Assembly: GCF_019175385.1 (NCBI RefSeq) | Contig: NC_083348.1 | Span: 3,549,001 to 3,613,000 of the forward strand | Source of the DNA: Lycium barbarum | Taxonomy: Eukaryota; Streptophyta; Magnoliopsida; Solanales; Solanaceae | Direction: 5' to 3' | Length of the DNA stretch: 64,000 nt | Shown: in pieces, positions 48,651 through 59,677 of the stretch | Numbering within the stretch: the stretch's first letter is position 1 | Layout: each line of letters starts with the position of its first letter | Made by a program: the position numbers and the translations under genes | The notes under the pieces: generated by a model | What the model was told of the DNA's origin: nothing | The model's input: the letters and a program-made list of their open reading frames with translations, nothing else | Databases searched by the model: none

Positions 48651-50049
48651 ACGCGGGTGCATAAAAGCTACTAAGAGGTTGTTGGTGCTCTAAATGGATT
48701 TCGTATTTTTTAGAGTAGCCACTTAATTTTATAATAGAAATTAGGAAAATCGAGTAAAAATGTTTATCAAACAAGAGAAAAATTCTTTTAAACCAGAGTT
48801 AGAGGTACGAGTTCTGGTGATACCCTAGGGAAGGTTTTAAGCACCCTAGTATTAAGGATCTGTAGAATACTGTTGACCTACGAGCTTCAATGTGTGATTA
48901 TTGTAATTATTTTCTTAAAATGTTTTCTTTATCTCAAAAGGTGTCATGCTTGTCATAAATTCAAAATTCCGGCAAAAATGTCCCCTTTAAAAAGGGGTTT
49001 TTGGTTTAAAATTCATATAAGTGTTCAACTCGTTTCATTTCCGAACCAAGACACACTCGGGATTTCTCTCGAGTAGAGTCGCTACTATTTTGGTCATAAT
49101 GAGATGAGTTTAGTTCTTATAAGTTTTATTTACTTATATAAGAAAGTAAGTGGAGTATATCTCCCTTTTATAGTATAAGTACATATAAAAGAGTTTATTA
49201 TATCCGATTTTAATTTATAAAAGCTCAATTGGGTCAACCATAGCCCTACCAAAGCCAACTTATCTCAATTTTGGTCCAAATGTAATTCCGATTGTTTTTG
49301 TCCTTTTTTTTTGGCTTTTGGCCCCAAAAGCTTTGTTCTTTCTAAAAATTATCTCAAGTCCAAACAAGTTGTAAAAGGGTCCATTTTACTTGGTAAAAAT
49401 TCTGAATTTGATCTTAAGTTATACTCCAAGTTTACCGATCTCAGTTTTCAAATATGTCTTGGATCCAAATCATCATTTATTTATTTTTGAAGTCCAAATT
49501 GTTTCAGTCCAATTTATGTTGAGGCCCAAAGGGGCAAAACAGTTGTATTTTTTTTTTTTTTGGTTTGAAACGGTCCAGCAGTGGGCTTAAGGCCCGAAAC
49601 CCTTTTTTGTGTCAACCAGCTCTATTTTTTACAGATTTCACAAAGGCATAAAGCCAAAAATATGCTTCACTTTTATTCCCAACATCCATTTAACCTAAAC
49701 CACATTTTTTTATTCAGTTTTTACACTTGAAACGCCTTATTACCGATTTCATGCATGTGTTAGAGTTAAGCGAATTTGAAAATCATTTAGGTGACTTCCT
49801 AATAATACTAATGTATTTCCTAAGTTCTAAGCATATAAGGGTTTCAATACTATAAGTATCTTTACACATACAAATAATACAAGTATGAATGAAATAAAAG
49901 GGAAAGAGTTAGGCTGGAGGGCCTACCTAAGCCCACTAGTTGCCTATTTTCACCCATAGGTGGGCTCGGGCCCAAATCCAATTTCATCGGACTGGATCAA
50001 ATAATAAGAGTTGGGCCTCAGGCCCAACAGGTTTTATGCAGAAGAGAAT
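48651..50049. other. Unrecognised non-coding sequence
   Basis: This stretch is AT-rich, with poly(T) tracts and no credible reading frame. The tract near 48710-48850 (agtagccacttaatttt, then ggtacgagttctgg and agcaccctagta) has the look of retroelement leader sequence, but I cannot place it. Confidence 0.4.
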
Positions 50050-50652
50050 TGTAATACTCCGTAAATCCGAGTTAGGTATGAATGTATTAAATGAGAAGTA
50101 ATGTGACATTTTAGGCATATGAAGTCCTATCAATATGATTTTGGGTCGAAGTAGTTGATTTAAGATCAAGACCAAGTAGTGAAGTTCGTAAGTGTTCTTA
50201 AACTCGTCTAAGTTTTTGTTGATCTGGTTTGTAGGCCAATTTCGTGAAAATACGTTGAGAATTTGGGAGAACTTCCTTTAATAGAAGTTGTATATCTTTC
50301 AAATAGCTATCCAACTATATAAAGAGGAGCGTAAACGGAGTTGAGAGCAAAAATTTATGACCGTTTACTAAAGCCTGTCTGGGACGCCGGTTGAGATGCG
50401 ACCACAAACTCAGAATGTGACGCCGCAAACTCAAGATGCGACGTCGTATATTGGTCGCATATTGGCCAAATTTTGAAAGTTTCTGGAGTGAATTTTCATC
50501 CAGAATGCGGCCCGGCCCATATACGGCCGCAAACTCGAGATGTGACCGCATACTCATCGTAGCATACTCAATTGGGAAATTTTTATATAAGACCGTGATT
50601 TTCTTGAAATTTCCAAACCCACATCATTCTTGGCCGTCTTTTTGAGGATAAA
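50050..50652 (+). mobile_element. Truncated 5' part of a Tekay-like LTR
   Basis: It begins tgtaatactccgtaaatccg, close to the element A and solo LTR starts. It holds its own repeat cluster (gatgcgaccg and ccgcaaactc forms, 50390-50575) and TATA box tatataag at 50584-50591. It stops abruptly at about 50652 and joins an internal RT fragment. Confidence 0.8.
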
Positions 50653-50896
50653 AGACCCTAGTACCTCACCTTGGGGTGCTCCGGTCCTATTCGTCAGAAA
50701 GAAGGATGGATCTCTTAGAATGTGTGTTGATTATCGTCAGTTTAATAAGGTGACCATTAATAATAAGTATCCTTTTCCTAGGATAGATGATCTGTTCGAC
50801 CAACTTTAAGGTGCTAAATTCTTTTTAACGATTGACTTGAGGTGTGGGTATCATCAGCTGAAAATAAAGGAACAGGATATTACAAAAATAGCTTTT
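50653..50896 (+). pseudogene. Ty3/gypsy reverse transcriptase fragment joined to an LTR piece
   Basis: From 50657 the frame reads [41 protein letters not shown], a stop, then FFLTIDLRCGYHQLKIKEQD. This corresponds to the first third of RT. Gag, protease and the rest of the LTR are missing between it and the LTR piece, so the junction is a deletion or rearrangement. On the right it passes directly into PMD-like sequence. Confidence 0.88.
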
Positions 50897-53612
50897 TGTA
50901 TTGTCCGTGTGGATGTCGCAGCGTCCATTGATACACCTGGACATTGTTGAGGACACATGCCCGACCGCGTCTTACGACAGTTTGGGCATCGACAGAATAT
51001 ACCCCCCACATTCGTTATGAGCTCCGCCACTACAAGTGGGACGATCGATCAGCCATCTGAATTTCATGGGTGTCCGACTCCAGTGTTGGGAGCACAGGTT
51101 GGGAGTGATACAATCCAGCTTGTGGAAGACACAGATTTAAAAATGAAAAACACGGAAACTAAAAATAAGAAGAAATCAAAGATGAGAAGTGAAGAAAAGG
51201 GGATAAGAATAGAGGGATAGAGTAAGACCCAATTAGTAAAGGAATCGTAGGCAAATTTAGGTATACAAAACCCAATCCTCCTAATCGATTCCTACTAACG
51301 AACCTATACTATTTGAAATTCAAGGCAAGAGTTTATCAAATGAATCCACAAATGAGCAACTCTTCATGAAAATTAAGGACAAGGGTTTTCAATAGCCTAC
51401 AAAGGAATCCACCTTAGTTAACTATCAATATCATTAATCACAAGGATTAACACTAACAACTATAGTTAACAACTACCACTAGATAGCTAGCTAAACAAAC
51501 TATCACTCATATGAGTTTCATCATTATTCAAAATCTAAGTAATGAAATAACTAAGTGTAGTATTTATACTACTATACTAAAGAAGACTAACTAGCTTATT
51601 ACAAAAATACCCTTAATGAAGTAAGGACGTTGTTTGGTTGTCTTCTCAAAGGATGATGGCTTATATTTTGATAATAGCCTCTTTGCATCATTTGCCACCA
51701 TTTGCATAACTAGCACCCATCTTCCAAGCTATCTCCATTAGCTTGATCATCTTTACATATAAGTCTTCAATGGCCTTTAAAGGCTCGTTCTTTGTCATCA
51801 ATGAGTGTGTTGTGTGAAGATACCCGCTTGAGGCCTCTTGAAGCACCTCAAACGTGGTGGATGTGCTCCATGGAACATCATTGGTTTGAGGACGAGCTCC
51901 ACCACAAATCCTAGCCCTCGTACTCACTCTCGAGCCAATCCGTATCGTATCAAGGAGTTTAGCGGAGGTCGGTCATGAGAATCCCATCAGGGATTACATG
52001 TATGATTGGCAACCCCGCTTTACATCCCCCGAGGGAAATAGGATACGCATCACTCGCGGGGCAATATGAGGCGTTGGTAAGTTTATCGCACTTGGATTGA
52101 TTTAATAATATTAATTATTAATTTGAAAAATTAACTAATTATTACTGTTGAAAACAAATGCAGCAGGTGACAGTACAGTGACTGTGCATATTGGGTTTAG
52201 ACATATATCTAACCCCAAGGAGGCGGGGCTTGCGGGGGAAGTTGTACGGATATCCGAGGACGGTATCCGGCAGGCCGGAGATATTAGGCTTATGCATGAT
52301 CCTGTTCCAGTTGGTCAGTATCAGGTGGCGCGAGGAGGAGGACATCGTAGAGGCGGACGGGGAGTACAACCAGGCAGAGGACGTGGTGGTATAGAAGGAA
52401 ATGGTGCTGCTAGAGGACGTGGTGGCAAAGGACACCATCTCGTAAATGAGCCTGATGAGGTCGCTCCCATTCCAGTCCAGCTGTAGCCATTTGAGCCCAG
52501 CCGTATCTCAGCTGACACGTCGACTTCATCCCGACCATCGACACCTGCGTTTACGCCGGAGCTCCTATTTGTGGATATACCTAGGTTTTCATCTCAGAAG
52601 AGCCAGAATAGGTACCTCGGGGTACGTGATGACATGGATGGGGATGTGTTTCGTGCGTCATTATGTGAGGAGCAGCCAGTAAGAAATGTAGACGGTCCTA
52701 GATTTCTTGATTTCTTGGAGTTTCTTTTCTCGGTTAGTATTTAAAATGCTAATTTAAAACATTAAAGTACTTATTTTAAATATATATGGTACTTATTATT
52801 TTGTAATTTTTCATATTTTAGGATTTGCCGACAGTAGGTCCATCAAAGCTACCCACTCAGGCGTTTTCTCATGAGCATGCTGAGCCACAGGTGTCTTCTC
52901 ATGAGCCTGCCGAGCCACAGGTAAGATTTTTGGTAAAACTTAATTTTATTCAATATAAGTTGAATATTACTTTAATTTTTTTAACATTTATTTGGGCCTT
53001 GAATAGCACACCGCTCCAGCTTCAGCCTCTCAGCATCCCGTCTATGAGACTACTTCATATTCTGCACCAAACCCACCTCAGGAGCCCTCTCGGGAGCTTA
53101 CTTAGCCACCCATAGATACCCGGGTTTGATTTTTTAACAAACGTTAATGTATTCAATATAAATAAAAATTGGTACTAATTTTAAATATTTTTCAGGTCCA
53201 TCCTTCGGTGCCTGTGGTCCTGTCTCCCGACGAGGATGATTATGTTGAGGTCCAATCTCAGACGTGGATCAGGCCATCAGAGGACATTCTGAGCATACCA
53301 GCGGTACAAGATCCCAAGAAGAGGAGAAAGGGGGATGGGGACGATGGCGAGAGCGCAAGGGGGAAGGGAAGAGCGGATGATCATGACTTAGAGCACCCTG
53401 TTATTAAGAGGAGAAAGGGGGATGGGGACGATGGTGAGGGCGGTGGGGATGGTATTAGCCTTAGGCCTCAAGATAGTCTCAAGAATCCACATGTGGGACC
53501 CATCCACAATAGTATATATGTAATTACGTTCTATAGTTTAAGTAAATATTATATTTTTTGTGTATCAATTTGCATTTATAAATATTATCTTAGTCTTTAT
53601 TATCGTTTATAA
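50897..53612 (+). pseudogene. Broken plant mobile domain (PMD/MAIN-like) gene with introns
   Basis: PMD genes exist both as host genes and as cargo of plant transposons. The C-terminal PMD signature appears as PLIHLDIVED followed, after a one-base shift, by HMPDRVLRQFGHRQNIPP (50922-51008). A second piece (RDYMYDWQPRFTSPEG) lies at 51990-52040. Exon-like blocks follow: an RGG-rich one at 52165-52486 (GRGGIEGNGAARGRGG), one ending at donor gttagt near 52735, one at 52822-52920 (SHEHAEPQV/SHEPAEPQV repeat) with donor gtaaga, one from about 53007, and a final acidic/basic one from 53196 with KKRRKGDGDDGE repeated. The N-terminal PMD is lost. Stops are present. Confidence 0.6.
51040..51950. other. 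Unrecognised insertion inside the PMD pseudogene
   Basis: AT-rich sequence separates two PMD-like pieces that are normally close together. A minus-strand frame at 51688-51927 (PWSTSTTFEVLQEASSGYLH) looks protein-like but belongs to no family I can name. I could not define its ends or a target duplication. Confidence 0.35.
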
Positions 53613-53639
53613 CTAACTCGTGTGACATCCTAAATTAAT

Positions 53640-54593
53640 CATAAAACAAATATTGACATATTTGAAATAACACGCTTAAATTTAAACCCTAAAAATTAAA
53701 AAAACTTAAAGCTAATGATAACAAGTTTTCAAACAAAAACTTACTTCGAGCACTTTTCTACCACTAAAACAATGACCCGATCTTTTGCGTATTCTTGATG
53801 TATTGAGCCTACATTATTAATCGCACAAAAAAAAAATAGGGTTCTATATAAAATATTGACGTTCCGGTATCTTGAAGCATGATTAATCTATGACCAAAGT
53901 ATGGAAAAAATGTGAAAATTTCAACGAAAGAGAGTAACTAACCCCCCCAAAAAAAAACTATCAAGGCCAAATAACGCTGGAAATTCCTGCGTTATAGGAA
54001 ATGACATCATTAACATATGAAATTTCTACGTTAAAGGAGTTAACCGTCCCGTTATGTTAAAGGTACTTTGATAATAACTTTTTTTTTCTTGGGATATTTT
54101 GATTCATTTTGGTTTTTATTGCGTCATTTAGGTTCCGTACTCGACAGTATGCGGGCTGGCCGGCCGGCCTCAAATCAATTTCTCCACTTTGGGTTCATAG
54201 TTTACTACACATAAAATTCTAAATCTTGTGGCATCACATATATAACTTTTCAAAAGTGTTGGGATCTCGATATTGCCTAGTGGCCCCGCTGATTTCGTAT
54301 TTTATGTATCCAGTGTCCCATTATTGAAGTGTGTGATCAATTTATTTGAAAGAGTGAATTGGTATACAAAGAATACACTTATGGAGTAATTATGTTTTCA
54401 ACACATATATAACAAGACCAGAGATTATTAGTTGACCAGAAATACATGTGCCGTCGTTGAATTCTACTTGTGAAAGATTTTTGAGAAGCTTTAATTTTAT
54501 TTCATGTAAATTTTTCTCTAAATTTTGTTTTCAATATCCCAAAAATGTTGCCTATAACATTTGGACCCCTCAAAACCATTGTGTAAGTGTTTG
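53640..54593. other. Intergenic sequence with no recognised feature
   Basis: AT-rich, with A and T homopolymers and no credible gene on either strand. Confidence 0.5.
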
Positions 54594-54738
54594 TATATTG
54601 CATTAAACCCGTAGGGATCTAGTAGCTCAATTGGTTGACTATCTAAACTCTCACCTTGTTGGTGAGGGTTCGAATCCCCACGTTGTAATCTCCTCTCCTA
54701 TTTTCCCTACCCCTCCCCCGCTATGTAATAAAAACCAA

Positions 54739-54769
<31 letters not shown>

Positions 54770-54781
54770 TGCATTAAACCC
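54594..54781 (+). mobile_element. tRNA-derived SINE with 17-bp target duplication
   Basis: The SINE body is 54611-54764. It has a Pol III A box tagctcaattgg (54623-54634) and a B box ggttcgaatcc (54667-54677) at normal spacing, a pyrimidine-rich body and an A/TA-rich tail. The flanks tatattgcattaaaccc at 54594-54610 and 54765-54781 are identical, so the copy is fairly young. It is not a functional tRNA because it does not fold past the T arm and lacks a proper acceptor pairing. Confidence 0.93.
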
Positions 54782-55016
54782 AATGGAATCCAAGGGCGTC
54801 ATCACTTTCTTTCCCCACCCTCGTTCTCCCAGCTTTAAAGCTTTCTTTGAAAAAGTTATTGAAAATTGAGATTTTATACAAACTTAAAGAGGAGAGGTTT
54901 GAAATTTGGCGGAATAGCCTGGGAGGCCTTGTACTTGTCCTGAATTCTCATCCTGTTATCCCTACTTACATGTTTACCAACCAAACCCTTCTACCTTTTA
55001 AAACAAAGCATTTTAA

Positions 55017-55507
55017 GCGGGCAATTCGCAGAATTGCCCTTTTTTTGGGGTGGTATTTAAATTTTTCCCTTCGGCTAAAACCCATAGGTTTCGGGTTCGA
55101 ACCCCCGCTCAGCCAAAAATTTTTAAAAAAAATTGCAAAGCAGAGTTTAAATTTCGCTATGCCCCATCCGGCAGACTTTTAGTCATGTTTAATTAAAAGT
55201 CTGGCGGAGGGGGCAGACTTTTCCTTGAAGCATATATACGTATTTGTTTTTAACTTTTCAAGGTAAACTTTTAGTAATGCCTTAACTAAAAGTGTGCTCC
55301 ATAAAACATAACTAAAAGTATGCCCCATAAGGCGTAAGTTTTCCTTAAGGCATAACTAAAAGTTTGTCTTATAAGGCAAAGTTTAAATTTTGCTATGCCC
55401 CCTCCGGCAGACTTTTAGTTGTGTTTAACTAGAAGTCTGCCGGAGGGGGCAGACTTTTAGTTGTGTTTAACTAAAAGTCTGCCCCCTCCGGCAGACTTTG
55501 CCTTGAA

Positions 55508-55548
<41 letters not shown>

Positions 55549-56048
55549 ACTTTTCAAGGTAAACTTTTAGTTATGCCTTAACTAAAAAGTGTGCCCCAAA
55601 TACATAATTAAAAGTATGCCCATAAGGCGAAACTTTTCCTTAAGGCATGACTTAAACTTTGCCTTATAAGGCAAAGTCTATGCCTTAAGAAAAGTTCTTG
55701 CCTTATGGGGCATAATTTTGTTATGCCTTAACTAAAATTCTGCCCCATAAGGCATAACTAAACTATGTTTTAGGAAAAATTCTGCCTTATGGGGCAGATT
55801 TTTAGTTATGCCGGATCCGGCATAACTTTAGCTTTTCATTAAAGATTGTATGTTGGATCCGGCATACACTCCCCCAGTCCTGCCTGGCGAAATTATTTTT
55901 TTATTTTATGCCTGAGCGAGGGTTCGAACCCAGAACTTCATGTATTCGCTCACCTTTTCAAGCAAAGGGCAAAACTTAAAGACCACAAATATGATGAGCA
56001 AAATTTAAAGACCACCCCCAAAAGAAGGGCAATCCGGGCAAAAAAATG
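55017..56048. mobile_element. Foldback/MITE-like element with long terminal inverted repeats
   Basis: The ends are inverted over about 120-150 bp. Both arms contain aattgccctt, ggggtggt, tttaaatttt and gggttcgaaccc(c/t)cgctcag, read from either side. The flanks attttaa (55010-55016 and 56049-56055) may be the target duplication. The inside is made of alternating direct and inverted copies of gcagacttttagtt and ctccggcagac, plus an AT microsatellite at 55510-55545. There is no coding capacity. The ends carry a tRNA B-box-like motif, probably by chance or from an absorbed SINE. Confidence 0.75.
55405..55500. repeat. Perfect hairpin core of the foldback element
   Basis: Copies of ctccggcagacttttagtt and their complements alternate around a short gtgtttaac centre, giving stems of 20 bp and more. 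It would form a strong hairpin in single-stranded DNA or RNA. Confidence 0.85.
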
Positions 56049-56055
56049 ATTTTAA

Positions 56056-58460
56056 ACCATTTTTCAGCCCGATCATGGTGCTTGTAATACAACGCTTACA
56101 CGTCATTTTAAAATGACACTTAGAAATTACAAATAAAAAAGTAAAATAAAAATAAAAATGGAAAAAACCAGACCATCATCTTCCTCACCATTTTTGCTCA
56201 AGATTTTCCAACCAAACTTCATCAAATCTCCACCAAAACACTTGAAGTTTTAATTGTAACCTCCAGGCAACTTTATCAACAAACCCCAATAACAATTTGG
56301 AGCTTACAACCAAAAATTCGACAAGCTCATTTGTGACTTTTTCAAGATTTGTCCGAAGATTCGATTTGTTTTTCTTCTTTTTTGAGCAACGGTCATGGGC
56401 TCATGGCTGGCAGCAATGAAATTAATGCTAGCAAATCCAAGGTACCATTTATTCTCTTTAATTTGTAGTGAAATTATGAGTAGTATTAATTTGTTTACAT
56501 TCAAATCTCTTATGTAGTTTATCGTTTTCATCTTGTTTACTGGAAACCTTGGCACATCTGGAGCAAAATCAAGGAGCAAATTTGATGGTTCAAGGTTTTT
56601 TTATTGGTTTGAGAGAACAAAGAAAGAAAATAAAGCATATGATCTCAATTCCATTTCTTCGAATTCTATTAGCCCCAGAAAATTCTGACCCCAACTGTTT
56701 CTCTACCAGCCAAAAAACTTCAAAGAATTAATCAACTAATCCCTTTGAAGAAGAAGCAAGGCAGCAACTTAAAAAAAAGATTTAATGGTGACGAAATTTG
56801 GACAGAAAAATCCAAACACAGAAAAGAAAAGTCAACAAAAAAAAAACGTGGATTTTGATCAATAATGATGAATGAATAATGAGGAAGAAGATGCATGTCA
56901 AAATATGCCAAAAATTGACTATTGGTGTCTTTTCAGAAGGCCTCACACCCCTTAAAGGCATGTGAGACAACACTTGTGTCAAAAATGCCTCGCATGATGA
57001 TAAGGGTTTAAAATGCTTTAAAACTAGAAGGGTAAGGTTGGCAAACATGTAAGTAGAGACATCGGAATGATAATTCGGGACAAGTACAGGGACCTCTTAG
57101 GCTATTCTGTCTTGATATTTCTTTTTAATGTGAATCTCGACAACTATTTCCTCTAAAAATTTGACCTCAAAAAAAGAAACAGAAAAAAAGGATTCCATTC
57201 CCGTGTGTGCGTCACCTGATTCTATATATGGATGTGTATTCCAGCTGGAGTAACCTATACCATCCTATAGATTCTGCCATTACACCTCAAACATGAGATT
57301 CTTAAATAGAAAAATAATGCAATTAACTCCAAATCAGCAAAGATTGGTTAGTCCTATCAGATTGTTAGCTGTGATGGAAGACTATGCTTACGGCTTACCT
57401 GACATAATAAGCAGCGTACACAATCTTGATTTTTTCTAACTTAAAATTGTTTCATCTATCTCAAATATTGTCGAGACACCTAATTAAAATTCAGTATATT
57501 AAAAGAGATTCAACATTTGTTTGCGTTTGCCTGTATGTGAAAAATCGTATATACTTCTGACTTTGATCGATAAAGACAGAAATGAACACGAGAGATACCT
57601 ACCTCTCAGCGATCAAGAATGATAGATTTATATACTTGTCCAAATTAATGAGGAGTAATTTTAGCCTAACCTACACAAATAATAGAAGATGTCTTAAAAT
57701 GCAGGCAGATCTGACAATTAACTCGCAGCAATTTTGAGAAATAATGAAGCATTCTGTTATTAAATCCACTTTAAGTAATACCGTGGTTTTTTAAAGTAAA
57801 TTACCTTAAACAAATGAAGATCTAATTTCTGTCTCTTTTCAGTAAAACTTGGTAACCGGAAGTGCGGAAAATGAAGAGAGCTATGTGATCATACCATATT
57901 GAAACTTGAGAATTCAATGAAATGTTGACGAACATTATTGACAAAGCTACTTTTGTATGATAGTGAAAGCAGAAATATGTCCAACAAAATAGGAGTGAGG
58001 CAATAGACCGTCTGACCAGAAACCAGTCGGCAGACACATGCCAATCCAACTCAGCACTCGTAAGTTGGGTGAATTACTGTTTTTGATAAGGTGACATAAA
58101 ATTTCAGCATTCTTTACCTTTTTGTTCAATCTTACAGAAAAAGGAAAAAAGTAGGTTACATCACAAACTAAGCATGCCAACTCACAAAGTTAAAGCACCA
58201 CATCAGCACACAACTCTGGATTATAAAATAATGCAACAGAACTTAGCCTACTAATTTATATTAGCAGACAGCTAGAAGGCATTTCCAATGCAAACAGACA
58301 CAGATTAATGGGACCGCAAGGAAAGATATAAAATGATTGAAATATTAACAACAATAAAAAGACACATCCAACTTGGATTGCACTATGATCTTTGACCATT
58401 TCAAACTTTAATCAATATAAAGATTATCGATCACATCTTGGAAGATTTCAGCCGACAACC
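56056..58460. other. Intergenic sequence left of the GRAM-domain gene
   Basis: AT-rich, with no reading frame on either strand that shows a known domain or codon pattern. Confidence 0.5.
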
Positions 58461-58586
58461 CACCTTAACAATTTCCCTTTTCCTGGGTTACAAAAGAAAA
58501 TACTAAAGAAATCTTTTATTTTGGATGACTCATAGCTGACTCATGCAACAATTATGTTCAAGATTCAACAACTCCCCATAACTCCC

Positions 58587-58598
58587 TATTTATAATAC
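58587..58598 (+). promoter_or_regulatory. TATA box of the GEM-like gene
   Basis: The motif tatttataatac lies about 80 bases before the start codon at 58675. It is kept in the duplicated copy near 61110 (tatttataatg). Confidence 0.55.
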
Positions 58599-58674
58599 GT
58601 GAAATAATGGCCTTCAACCATCATTAACAAGAAACTTCTTTCTCACTTAACTGAAAAACACAGCAACCCTTCCA

Positions 58675-59677
58675 ATGACGAACCTATTGACAGATAATGT
58701 GATTGCAATTCCCATTAATGCAGAGACATTCTCATTTCAAAGGCAGCCAAAAAGACTTATGTTACATCCTGTTTGTCAAGAACATGTTTCTTCTAATACA
58801 AAGCAAAGTGAGTATTCCTTTTAACTTGATAATCTATAAGTTGAATGTGTCCAAATCATTGAAGAAAGAGATCATTAACAGTGTTACATCTACTTGAATA
58901 TGCAGGAAAATCAGTTATCTGCAAGATAAACAAACTTGGAGAAAGGATGGATTGTCTTGCACAAGGCATCCGTGAACATGGTATGTGTTTAATAAACTTA
59001 ATGAAAACCTCAACAAAAGTTTTGAGAAGTAAAACAAAATCCATAGCGGAGTAATATTTAAGTGCATACCCATATCTACGTGTAAGAACGGAAATTATTG
59101 ATTGCAGTCTCTCAAGTGTTTCATCTTTGTCCTTGCAGTGAGGCTAAGCCCAAAGCTGACAGAAACTGTGAAGGGTAAATTGAGCCTTGGTGCGAAAATT
59201 CTTCAAGTAGGAGGATTGGAGAGAATTTTCAAGAAGTTGTTTAGCGTTAAAGATGATGAAAAGCTACTCAAGGTTTCTCAATGCTATTTATCAACTACAT
59301 CAGGACCAATGGCAGGCCTTCTCTTCATATCTACAGATAAGGTAGCATTCTGCAGTGAGAGATCAGTAAAGATTTCATCTCCAACTGGAAAGTTGCTTAG
59401 AATCTGTTACAAGGTAGTTACCTACACAGTTTTAACTATCTCCAATTTTTTTGTCATCTAAAGCACAATCTAAAAGCATTTTCCCAATATGCAGGTTATG
59501 ATCCCAATGAGCAAGATATATAAAGCCAAAGAGAGCGAGAATATCCGAAAGCCATCACGGAAGTACATTCAGATAGTCACAGAGGACAATTTTGAGTTCT
59601 GGTTTATGGGATTCCTCAATCATCAAAAGACATTGAATTATCTCCACCAGGCTATCTCAGGATCTCAAGCATGCTAA
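58675..59677 (+). CDS. GEM-like / ABA-responsive GRAM-domain protein, four exons, intact
   Basis: Exons are 58675-58807, 58906-58980, 59139-59413 and 59495-59677, with GT-AG introns and frames that join without a stop to give 221 residues. The family size is near 220. Start ATG 58675 gives MTNLLTDNVIAIPINAE, the conserved opening of this family. The middle has SVICKINKLGERMD. The GRAM domain fills the second half: LSLGAKILQVGG, YLSTTSGPMAGLLFISTDK, FCSERSVKI, and near the end RKYIQIVTED and FEFWFMGFLNHQ. GRAM domains bind membranes or phosphoinositides. Relatives (Arabidopsis GEM and GER5 group) are tied to ABA, seed and epidermal development; the exact role here is unknown. A broken tandem copy lies at 61206. 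Confidence 0.92.

Noticed and set aside
52321..52518. Minus-strand Pro-rich frame
   Set aside because: It is the complement of the GRG/RGG-coding stretch on the plus strand.
54615..54685. Possible tRNA gene (A and B boxes)
   Set aside because: The acceptor and anticodon arms do not pair properly, and 17-bp duplications with an A-rich tail mark a SINE.
55080..55105. tRNA T-arm-like gggttcgaacccc
   Set aside because: It is inside the arm of an inverted-repeat element and is mirrored at 55918-55932. No A box lies at the right distance.
55510..55545. AT dinucleotide run as an origin or regulatory element
   Set aside because: It is a simple microsatellite inside a foldback element. Nothing supports a function.
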